Assembly: GCA_947629585.1 (NCBI GenBank)
Contig: CANREH010000003.1
Location: forward strand, 1 to 64,000
Direction of reading: 5' to 3'
Source: an uncultured Lachnospiraceae bacterium
GTDB lineage: Bacteria; Bacillota; Clostridia; Lachnospirales; Lachnospiraceae
Length of the DNA: 64,000 bases
Shown piece after piece: positions 32,151-38,678 of this stretch (position 1 is the stretch's first letter; each line of letters begins with the position of its first letter). A program made the translations under genes and the position numbers. The notes below the pieces were generated by a model. That model saw nothing but the letters and a program-made list of their open reading frames with translations, was not told the DNA's origin and made no database searches.

Positions 32151-33767
32151 GTGAGAAAATATGGCAGGTTTCTGTTTTTTTTGGTTTTATCAGGTTGTCT
32201 CATGGTTCTGAATTTTGAAAACGTGTCAGCAGGGGAGATAACGTCTATCGAGTCAGCGGTGGTTTCGGCAGTTTCCCAGGTGTTTCGGTATAATGGGGAT
32301 TCTTATCAGGCATTGCCGGAGTATATAGAGGAAGTGAGAGCTTACCTTAGCGAGGACGACGTTGATTTGACAGAGGCGGATCGTGATGAGATTCTTGGGA
32401 TGATTGAGGCCAATGTCCCGACAGCGATAGAAGAAGGTTATCTGGTAAAAATAGGAGGGACGGATACAGAGCATGTCGAGGAAGGGGATTCCGTATATCA
32501 TATGGAAAAACCGGAAAGTTCAGGCAAAAAAGGGAAAAAGGCAGGCAAGAAGAACGGAAGCAGCAATCAAAACGACGGCGAAGAGGAAGATAAAGAAAAT
32601 AAAGAAGACAGCGGGGAAACCGGGGGAGATACAGAGGAAGAACCAAAAACAGGGAAGGAGAACAATCAGGAGAAAGATCAGGAGGAAACGCAGGAGGGAA
32701 GAGAATCTGCAGAGGAAACGGACAGGGAAAAAGAAGAGATAGAAGAAGACAGCCGGGAAACTGGTAAAGAGAGTGAGGACAAAGAAAATCTTGCTTCTTC
32801 TAATGAAGAAAAGGAAGAGGACGGCGAACCTGTTAAAAAGCTGGAACTAAAGGGGGAGAATGCCCTTGATTTCTGGTATCAGGCGGATAAAGAAAGAAGG
32901 CAGAAGGAAAATAATTTCATTTATATGCTGGCAGCAGGGATCTGTGGAATTGTTTTGGTACTATATATAGGAAGGATGATTTATCGGCATTATGCCTTAT
33001 ATCTTTCCCATAAAAAAGCATCCGGCAGATGGAAGCCTCAGAATTTGACGGATATGCACTGCCATCTGCTTCCGAAGGTGGATGACGGCGCTATTAATAT
33101 GGATATGACAAAGGAGCTTTTGCGGCAGGAGATAGAAAACGGGGTCGATACGATTTTATTTACGCCGCATTTTAAACGGGGAAAGAGCAGATTTAACAAT
33201 GAAAAGCTGAGGGAAATATTTGAGAATGTCAAAAAAGAAGCTTTACAGTTAAATCCGAAGATGAAGCTTTATCTGGGAGAAGAATTATATTATGATAATT
33301 CTCTGTGTAATGCGATTGAAGAAGGAAGAGCATTGAAGCTCAATGAAACCAATTATGTGCTGGTGGAATTTTCACCGGAGGTAGAGTATGGAACTATCCA
33401 TAAGGCGTGCCAGAATCTGGTGATGTCAGGCGTGTCGCCGGTGCTTGCGCATGTGGAACGCTATCCTGCTTTGATTTCCAAGACAGCCCATTTGACGGAA
33501 ATCCATGAAATGGGAGTTTATTACCAGATGAATGTTGTGAGTATCCTGGGAAGTAATTTTTCAGGAAGGGTATATAGACAGCGGAAACTGCTGGCGGACG
33601 GATGGATTGATTTTATCGGAAGTGACAGCCATGACGACAAGAGGCGCAATCCGAAGTTTAAGAAAGCGTGGAAGGAGCTCTTGCGTCTGTGCGATGATGA
33701 GATGATAGAACGTATTATGTGGGAGAATCCTGCAAAACTGCTTGCAGGGGATGATATTGAATTATAG
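32151..33767 (+). CDS. Membrane-anchored CpsB-type PHP phosphatase with extracellular N-terminal domain
   Basis: A 538-residue fusion. A signal or anchor at residues 1-28 includes the lipobox-like VLSGC, then comes a small extracellular domain (about 30-110: ESAVVSAVSQVFRYNGDSY, LTEADRDEILGMIEANVP), a long Glu/Lys/Gly-rich linker (about 115-235), one TM helix at about 256-276, and a cytoplasmic CpsB/CapC PHP domain starting TDMHCHLLPKVDDGA at about residue 298. CpsB enzymes dephosphorylate the tyrosine kinase CpsD. Usual members are soluble and about 250 residues. Start GTG 32151 follows AAGGAGGAG. It heads the cpsB-cpsC-cpsD cluster. The fusion suggests that an external signal tunes the phosphatase; that is inference. 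Confidence 0.82.
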   Translation: MRKYGRFLFFLVLSGCLMVLNFENVSAGEITSIESAVVSAVSQVFRYNGDSYQALPEYIEEVRAYLSEDDVDLTEADRDEILGMIEANVPTAIEEGYLVKIGGTDTEHVEEGDSVYHMEKPESSGKKGKKAGKKNGSSNQNDGEEEDKENKEDSGETGGDTEEEPKTGKENNQEKDQEETQEGRESAEETDREKEEIEEDSRETGKESEDKENLASSNEEKEEDGEPVKKLELKGENALDFWYQADKERRQKENNFIYMLAAGICGIVLVLYIGRMIYRHYALYLSHKKASGRWKPQNLTDMHCHLLPKVDDGAINMDMTKELLRQEIENGVDTILFTPHFKRGKSRFNNEKLREIFENVKKEALQLNPKMKLYLGEELYYDNSLCNAIEEGRALKLNETNYVLVEFSPEVEYGTIHKACQNLVMSGVSPVLAHVERYPALISKTAHLTEIHEMGVYYQMNVVSILGSNFSGRVYRQRKLLADGWIDFIGSDSHDDKRRNPKFKKAWKELLRLCDDEMIERIMWENPAKLLAGDDIEL

Positions 33768-33785
33768 TATTGTGGAAAGGATGAG

Positions 33786-34541
33786 ATGATGCAGAATCAG
33801 GAAGATCAGGAAATTGAAATTGACCTGCGGGAAATTGCAGGTTTGTTGTTAAGCAGGCTGTGGATTTTGATATTGTCAGGGATTTTGATAGGCGCTGTTA
33901 CCGGGGTTATCACAAGGATTACTTATGTCCCAATGTATACTTCAACATCGGATCTTTATATTGTGGGAAGCTCCGTGAACAGTATTTCTTCGGCAATTGC
34001 GGATTTAACGTCTCTCCAGATGGGGGCTCAGTTAACCAACGACTATATGGTCCTGATGGAAAGCCGTCCGGTGGTGGAGCAGGTCGCAGAGAATTTAGAT
34101 CTGGATATGACCTATGAAGAGATTATAGAATCCGGCATGATTGATATAGAAAATACGGAGAATACGCGTATTTTGCAGATTTCCGTCACGACGGAGGATC
34201 CGGATCTCTCCAAGAAGATTGTCAATAACCTGGTGCGGGTTGGGAAAAAGAGAATTGCGGATATTATGCAGGCTCCTGAGCCGAATATTGCCGCTGACGG
34301 TGTTGTGGGAGTGTTAAGCGAAGGTTCTCATTTGATACGGAATATTGCAATCGGTTTTCTTGCAGGGGCATTTCTTGCAGGGTTTATCGTCGTAGTGATT
34401 CATCTCATGGATGATACAATTAAGTCAAGTGAAGATTTGGAAAGATACCTCCAGTTAAATACTTTAGGTACGATTCCATTGGAGGGGGATCATTCTTCCA
34501 AATCAAAAAAAAGAAAGAGAAGTTCATCGAAAAAGAAATAG
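33786..34541 (+). CDS. CpsC/Wzz-type polysaccharide chain-length and kinase-activator protein
   Basis: A 251-residue membrane protein with the Wzz topology: TM1 at about 18-40 (LLLSRLWILILSGILIGAVTG), an extracellular domain (about 41-178, with the MYTSTSDLYIVGSS motif), TM2 at about 180-205 and a short Lys/Arg/Ser-rich cytoplasmic tail. In Gram-positive bacteria this subunit activates the CpsD kinase. Two start ATGs are in frame (33786, 33789). It lies 18 bp after the cpsB-type gene. No glycosyltransferases follow. Confidence 0.9.
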   Translation: MMQNQEDQEIEIDLREIAGLLLSRLWILILSGILIGAVTGVITRITYVPMYTSTSDLYIVGSSVNSISSAIADLTSLQMGAQLTNDYMVLMESRPVVEQVAENLDLDMTYEEIIESGMIDIENTENTRILQISVTTEDPDLSKKIVNNLVRVGKKRIADIMQAPEPNIAADGVVGVLSEGSHLIRNIAIGFLAGAFLAGFIVVVIHLMDDTIKSSEDLERYLQLNTLGTIPLEGDHSSKSKKRKRSSSKKK

Positions 34542-34572
34542 AGGATCGAAAATTTAAGAAAGGGAGGTTCTT

Positions 34573-35373
34573 ATGCCAAAAATAAGTTTTGAGAAACGGA
34601 AAAAATTGGATTACCGGATGAATGAAGCATATAAATCTTTGAGAACAAATATTCTTTTCTGCGGCGATAATGTGAAGGTAATTGTGCTGACAAGCTGTAT
34701 GCCGAACGAAGGAAAGACTACCGTTGCTTTTGAGCTTGCCCATTCTATGGCAAGCAATGGTTATAAGACTATTCTTGTGGATGCCGATCTCCGAAAATCC
34801 GTTTTGGTTGGTCGTTACCGGGTCGGCGTTGTAAAAGAGGGCTTGAGCCATTATCTGACGGGACAGTCCAAGCTGAACGATGTGATTTGTGAGACAGATA
34901 TTCCTAATATGAGCGTTATCTTCTCCGGACCTTATGCGCCGAATCCGACAGAGATTTTGAATGGAAAATATTTCATGGATATGCTGGATCAGCTCCGTTT
35001 GGAATATGACTATGTGATTATCGACGCTCCGCCGCTTGGTGCGGTTATCGATGCGGCGATTATTTCCAAAGTAAGTGACGGCGCTATTATGATAATTTCC
35101 GCAGGTGAGGTTAGCTATCGGTTTGCCCAGAGTGTGAAAGCGCAGTTGGAAAAGAGCAACTGTAAAATTCTTGGCGCAGTTTTAAATAAGGTTCCGATCG
35201 GCGGAAGCAAGTATTATGGGCATTACTATGGTAAGTACTACGGAAAATACTATGGCAAATATTATGGTAAGTACTATGGGAAATATTATGGGACTTACGG
35301 GGAATATGGAAACCATGAGGATTCTGATTCTGACGAGGAACAGGTAATAGAAGAAACATCTCCCAAAGAATAA
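34573..35373 (+). CDS. CpsD/CapB-type bacterial tyrosine kinase
   Basis: A 266-residue cytoplasmic BY-kinase. Walker A is in VLTSCMPNEGKTTVAF (about 35-50), Walker A' VDADLRKS near 74, Walker B VIIDAPPLG near 152. The C-terminal tail (about 214-246) carries 16 tyrosines in YYGK-type units encoded by a 12-bp repeat. The tail is the cluster that is autophosphorylated in this family. It is the third gene of the cps cluster and has a strong bidirectional terminator immediately after it. Confidence 0.94.
   Translation: MPKISFEKRKKLDYRMNEAYKSLRTNILFCGDNVKVIVLTSCMPNEGKTTVAFELAHSMASNGYKTILVDADLRKSVLVGRYRVGVVKEGLSHYLTGQSKLNDVICETDIPNMSVIFSGPYAPNPTEILNGKYFMDMLDQLRLEYDYVIIDAPPLGAVIDAAIISKVSDGAIMIISAGEVSYRFAQSVKAQLEKSNCKILGAVLNKVPIGGSKYYGHYYGKYYGKYYGKYYGKYYGKYYGTYGEYGNHEDSDSDEEQVIEETSPKE
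35213..35311 (+). repeat. 12-bp in-frame repeat encoding YYGK units
   Basis: Seven successive YYG-containing units (12 bp, TACTATGGTAAG-like with synonymous changes), ending in TYGEYG. Synonymous variation indicates selection on the protein sequence. Confidence 0.9.
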
Positions 35374-35381
35374 ATAAACAG

Positions 35382-35444
35382 GGGGCTGTCGCAGTAAGGA
35401 ACACAGGCACAATTTGGTTCTTATTGCGACAGCCCCTTTATTTT
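35382..35444. terminator. Bidirectional terminator between cpsD and prs
   Basis: A long inverted repeat GGGGCTGTCGCA..TAAG and its complement (35382-35436) is followed by TTTATTTTTT on the plus strand, and has an A-rich 5' side that serves the minus strand less well. It separates the convergent cpsD and prs. Confidence 0.9.
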
Positions 35445-36604
35445 TTATGTTCCTGCAGTAGTTTCTGGATCTTTTCCGTTGGGTTGATGATATCGTTTAC
35501 CGAAGTATCATGGTTGATGGTGTCGATAATCAGGGCAATATATTTGCTTAAGTCAACAGAAATATAATATGGCTTCGATAAAAGTTCTGGCGGCTGGTAG
35601 GTAAGGTTGGTAGTCAGGATGCGGTGAACCAGCCCTTTTTCATAGGCATCGTCAAATTTTTCCAGCCCTTCCGTGAATAATCCATAGGTTGCGGCGATGT
35701 AGACATTTTTTGCATTCCGCTTTTTCAGCTCCTTTGCGACATCCAGCATACTTTCCCCGGAAGCAATCATGTCATCCAGGATAAGTACATCTTTTCCGCT
35801 GACGGAATTTCCCAGAAATTCGTGTGCGACGATTGGGTTTTTTCCGTTGACCACCGTGGAATAATCCCGGCGTTTGTAAAACATCCCCATATCCAGCCCA
35901 AGCATGGTGGCGTAGTATACGGCGCGGCTCATGCCGCCCTCGTCCGGGCTGATTGCCATCATATGCTCAGAATCCACAATGGCATCCGGCACGGAATCAA
36001 AGAAAGAGCGGAGGAACTGCAGTGTGGTGAAAAAGTTGTCAAACCCGCAGAGAGGGATAGAGTTCTGGACCCGTGGATCGTGGGCGTCGAAAGTGACGAT
36101 ATTCTTCACGCCCATCTGGAACAGCTCCTGCAGCGCAATGGCGCAGTCTAAGGATTCCTGGTTGCTCCTCCGGTGCTGGCGTCCTTCATATAAAAAGGGC
36201 ATGATAATATTGATTCTGTGGGTATTGCCGCCGCAGGCGGCGATGATCCGCTTGATATCCTGGAAATGATCATCCGGGGATTTATGATTTACCTTGCCGT
36301 TGATGTTATAAGTAATGCTGTGGTTTACCACATCAGATAAAATAAATAAATCGGTTCCGCGGATCGATTCTAACATACTTCCTTTTGCTTCACCCGTGCC
36401 AAAACGGGGAGTTTCAAATTTTGCAAGATAAGTATCATTTTCATAACCGGAAGTAGAAAGCGTTTCCGGCTGTTCTTTCAGGAGCTGCTTTCTGGTAAGG
36501 ACAAGCTGTTTGTCTACTTCTTGTCCCAGCGCGACGACACTGTCGAGTGCGGCAAGCTTTAACGGGGCTGCCGGGAGATTCTCCAGATAACGGGATGAAT
36601 TCAT
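35438..36604 (-). CDS. prs: Ribose-phosphate pyrophosphokinase
   Basis: A 388-residue PRPP synthase on the minus strand. Central to it is the PRPP-binding loop VLILDDMIASGESMLDVA, and the N-terminal phosphoribosyltransferase-like fold has GVKNIVTFDAHDPRVQN. It makes PRPP from ribose 5-phosphate and ATP for purine, pyrimidine, His and Trp synthesis. Length is greater than the usual 310-320 residues because of an N-terminal extension, a form seen in Lachnospiraceae. The start (MNSSRYLENLPAAPLKL) follows GGAGGT; the open frame upstream lacks a site. Its 5' side faces the antitoxin RNA promoter. Confidence 0.93.
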   Translation of the reverse strand: MNSSRYLENLPAAPLKLAALDSVVALGQEVDKQLVLTRKQLLKEQPETLSTSGYENDTYLAKFETPRFGTGEAKGSMLESIRGTDLFILSDVVNHSITYNINGKVNHKSPDDHFQDIKRIIAACGGNTHRINIIMPFLYEGRQHRRSNQESLDCAIALQELFQMGVKNIVTFDAHDPRVQNSIPLCGFDNFFTTLQFLRSFFDSVPDAIVDSEHMMAISPDEGGMSRAVYYATMLGLDMGMFYKRRDYSTVVNGKNPIVAHEFLGNSVSGKDVLILDDMIASGESMLDVAKELKKRNAKNVYIAATYGLFTEGLEKFDDAYEKGLVHRILTTNLTYQPPELLSKPYYISVDLSKYIALIIDTINHDTSVNDIINPTEKIQKLLQEHKK

Positions 36605-36629
36605 AAAAGGACCTCCATTTAAAAATGTC

Positions 36630-36658
36630 TTGAAAATTTTACAATGATATGATATAGT
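36630..36658 (+). promoter_or_regulatory. Promoter of antisense antitoxin RNA
   Basis: TTGAAA (36630-36635), 17-bp spacer, TATAGT (36653-36658). No plus-strand coding frame follows before the terminator at 36772. Confidence 0.75.
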
Positions 36659-36664
36659 AAAGTT

Positions 36665-36772
36665 TAAGAAAAGCATCCGCTCCAAAGTGGATGCCTTCTG
36701 GATGATGGTTAATTGTCTCTCAAGGAGAGACGCCCATTCCGGGGCAGACGGAATGGGCATTTTTTATTTTTT
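36665..36772 (+). ncRNA. Antisense RNA antitoxin (type I)
   Basis: A predicted RNA of about 108 nt from the promoter at 36630. It folds into three hairpins: GCATCC/GGATGC (36673-36694), GTCTCTC/GAGAGAC (36715-36731), and the terminator GCCCATTCC/GGAATGGGC (36732-36758), which is followed by ATTTTTTATTTTTT. It is the exact complement of the 3' part of the toxin mRNA read on the other strand, with its U-run overlapping the toxin stop codon. This resembles the known TxpA/RatA arrangement of B. subtilis. Confidence 0.75.
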
Positions 36773-36880
36773 CTTGTTTCTCTTATCGAGAAAGGCAAGT
36801 AATGTAACAATCAAACTGCCAAAGGAAATCAGTAAGCTGATAATTCCTATAAATATTAAAATAATATCTGCAGCTGTCAT
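36764..36880 (-). CDS. Small hydrophobic toxin of type I toxin-antitoxin system (holin-like toxin family)
   Basis: A 38-residue membrane peptide MTAADIILIFIGIISLLISF..., a single TM helix ending with the basic DKRNKKK tail. This is the pattern of the Hol_Tox/TxpA-like type I toxins, which damage the membrane when overproduced. The ribosome site is an unusually strong AAAGGAGGTGA at 36886-36896 and the stop lies in the U-run of the antisense RNA. The mRNA has its own promoter at 36957-36985 and probably ends at GCATCC/GGATGC (36694-36673), about 285 nt in total. A complementary CCTCCT at 36916-36921 can pair with the ribosome site and hide it. It is short enough to be missed by gene callers. 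Confidence 0.82.
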   Translation of the reverse strand: MTAADIILIFIGIISLLISFGSLIVTLLAFLDKRNKKK

Positions 36881-36888
36881 GAAAATCA

Positions 36889-36921
36889 CCTCCTTTCTTT
36901 GGTATTCCAAGATCCAGGAGG
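36889..36921 (-). promoter_or_regulatory. Ribosome-site-sequestering hairpin in toxin mRNA
   Basis: In the toxin mRNA the sequence CCTCCT (plus-strand AGGAGG, 36916-36921) is perfectly complementary to the ribosome site AGGAGG (plus-strand CCTCCT, 36889-36894), with about 21 nt between. Full-length type I toxin mRNAs often hide the site this way and need processing. Confidence 0.65.
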
Positions 36922-36956
36922 CAGCCAACCGTTGCGGGTACTTTTCCGTAAGAGAA

Positions 36957-36985
36957 ATTATACCATGACTTCTTGTATATTTCAA
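36957..36985 (-). promoter_or_regulatory. Promoter of the toxin gene
   Basis: On the minus strand TTGAAA (36985-36980) and TATAAT (36962-36957) are separated by 17 bp. The predicted start near 36951 gives a leader of about 70 nt. Confidence 0.8.
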
Positions 36986-37044
36986 TACAAACTTGTAAAT
37001 AAAAGGAAGAGATGATATAATTTCCAGTATGAGGAGGAAGAAGT

Positions 37045-38322
37045 ATGGCAGGCAGATTGTTTTGGAAAAAGAAAAGGAGAATGGCAGGTTTTCTTGCAGT
37101 ATTGCTGTTTTGCGGCATGGGGAATTTTTCCGTTTTGGCAGAGAATGCACAGGAAAATACACAGGAAAGTGTACAGAAGGAAACAGCATCGACGGTATCA
37201 GAGGAAACGGAGCAGGAGAATACGCAGGCGGATTCCATGCAGGAAACAGTCCTTCCTGATAACGGGGAAAAGACGGAGACTGTCAAAAGCATTGATGTTT
37301 CTATGGTTTCCACGGAAAAAGAAATATCCGATATTGCCGTAAACCGGTTTACCTTTACGGAAGAAGAACAGGTTTATACACTGAAGGTAAAGGAAAAGGG
37401 CGGCTTATACCTTGCCCTGGCGCAGGCGGATTCAATTTCTTTTGAGAGCTTGAAATTACAGATATATGCCGATGCTTCCATGACGGATCTCATTGGGAAG
37501 GATTACATAGTAAATTCGGGATCGAAGGTGGTTGACACCCGGATCTGGTATTTGAAAAAAGCGGGAACTTATTATTTAAAGTTTACCTATCAGGGGGAGG
37601 AAGCAAAAGAATTTGCCATGACGGCCGCTTTTCTCAGCAGCGCAGACCGTACTCTTAAGGAAGGAAAGACGGCGGTTGCTTATGCGGATCAGGAAAAGAG
37701 AGCCGTTTATTATAAAATTTCGGTGAAGAAAAAGGGGCTGTTTTCCTTCCGTGCTGTTCCGGAGGATGGCGTAAGCCTTCTGGAAGGGGAATTTCTGCTC
37801 TGTGATCAGGAGAAAGATCCGGTTTCGGTGAAGGAATATGTTTCTGGGAGCAAAGATAATAATAAAGCCGTCCATTCCTATTATATGGTAAAAAAAGGCA
37901 CTTATTATATGAAAGCGAAGCTGAATGCGGCTTATATCGCTTCTTTTACGCTGGAAAAAGTAAAGGATCAATCCGGCAAAAGCCTGGCGGAAGCAAGGAA
38001 GATTGTCCGCCGGGGAAAAGAGAAGACGGGATTTCTTTTTTCAGATGACAGTGTGGAAGAAGAAAAATGGTATCGTCTGCGGTTAAGAAAGAACCAGAAT
38101 TTTTCTATTATTATGAATAATTGTATTAATGGGTACTTAAATATTTCCGTCTGTACTTCGTCAGGAGTTCCGGTGAAAACAGGTTCCCTTAATGTCTATA
38201 CAGGGACAAAGATATTGAAGACCAGCTCCAAGTGGCAGAAAGGGATTTATTATATTAAAATATCGAAGGATAAGAAATCGCCTGACAGTTCCGGGTATTT
38301 CAGCATTCAGGTAAAGAAATAG
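37045..38322 (+). CDS. Secreted protein with repeated beta-sandwich (PPC-like) units
   Basis: A 425-residue secreted protein. The signal peptide ends near residue 32 (FSVLAENA), an acidic/Gln-rich stretch follows (about 33-80), then about four units of roughly 80-95 residues with the pattern Y(Y/T)L(K)V...G.Y.L...A (for example KAGTYYLKFTYQG, KKGTYYMKAKLN, QKGIYYIKISKDKK). These resemble bacterial pre-peptidase C-terminal or other beta-sandwich modules. No anchor was found. Start ATG 37045 follows GAGGAGGAAG; the ATG at 37081 is an alternative. Function unknown; extracellular binding is plausible. Confidence 0.7.
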   Translation: MAGRLFWKKKRRMAGFLAVLLFCGMGNFSVLAENAQENTQESVQKETASTVSEETEQENTQADSMQETVLPDNGEKTETVKSIDVSMVSTEKEISDIAVNRFTFTEEEQVYTLKVKEKGGLYLALAQADSISFESLKLQIYADASMTDLIGKDYIVNSGSKVVDTRIWYLKKAGTYYLKFTYQGEEAKEFAMTAAFLSSADRTLKEGKTAVAYADQEKRAVYYKISVKKKGLFSFRAVPEDGVSLLEGEFLLCDQEKDPVSVKEYVSGSKDNNKAVHSYYMVKKGTYYMKAKLNAAYIASFTLEKVKDQSGKSLAEARKIVRRGKEKTGFLFSDDSVEEEKWYRLRLRKNQNFSIIMNNCINGYLNISVCTSSGVPVKTGSLNVYTGTKILKTSSKWQKGIYYIKISKDKKSPDSSGYFSIQVKK

Positions 38323-38446
38323 CGGATACCTGGAATGGCAGAATTGATTTTCTTATGTAAATTTTGGAAAAACTTAAGAAAATTAAGATATTTTTTGAAA
38401 AACTTTATTTTATTTTAGCAAGGATGGAAAAAAAGTAAAAAATCTC

Positions 38447-38475
38447 TTGATTTTCTTTTGGTGGTATATTATAAT
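38447..38475 (+). promoter_or_regulatory. Sigma-A promoter of gltBD
   Basis: TTGATT (38447-38452), 17-bp spacer, TATAAT (38470-38475). Predicted transcription start is near 38482, inside AGAACA. Confidence 0.8.
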
Positions 38476-38480
38476 TGCAG

Positions 38481-38529
38481 AGAACAAAGGTGTTCTTAAG
38501 CGGGGAAGCTGTTTAAGGACACTTTTTTT
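38481..38529 (+). promoter_or_regulatory. Attenuator-like leader with competing hairpins, upstream of gltB
   Basis: An early hairpin AGAACA-AAGG-TGTTCT (38481-38496) overlaps the 5' arm of a terminator, GTGTTCTTAAGC/GCTGTTTAAGGACAC (38490-38522), followed by seven Ts at 38523-38529. The two structures share TGTTCT, so they exclude each other. Without antitermination the transcript would be only about 48 nt long. Confidence 0.6.
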
Positions 38530-38678
38530 ACGCGAGCAATGAGCCAAGCTGACAAGCTTGCTTGTCAATTTGGCGAATGCCGCGATAACGAGGGAAACTC
38601 GCAAAGCGTGTTTCATCTCGTTACGATTTCGGTATGGCTAAGGTTAGAAATAAAGATAGAAAGAAAAGAGGCGGCACA
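38530..38678 (+). other. gltB leader with palindromes
   Basis: After the attenuator come two further hairpins: CCAA..TGACAAGC/GCTTGTCA..TTGG (38544-38573) and AACGAG.GAAAC/GTTTC..CTCGTT (38587-38622). No second promoter was seen. The ribosome site AAAGAGGCGG precedes the gltB ATG. Confidence 0.55.
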
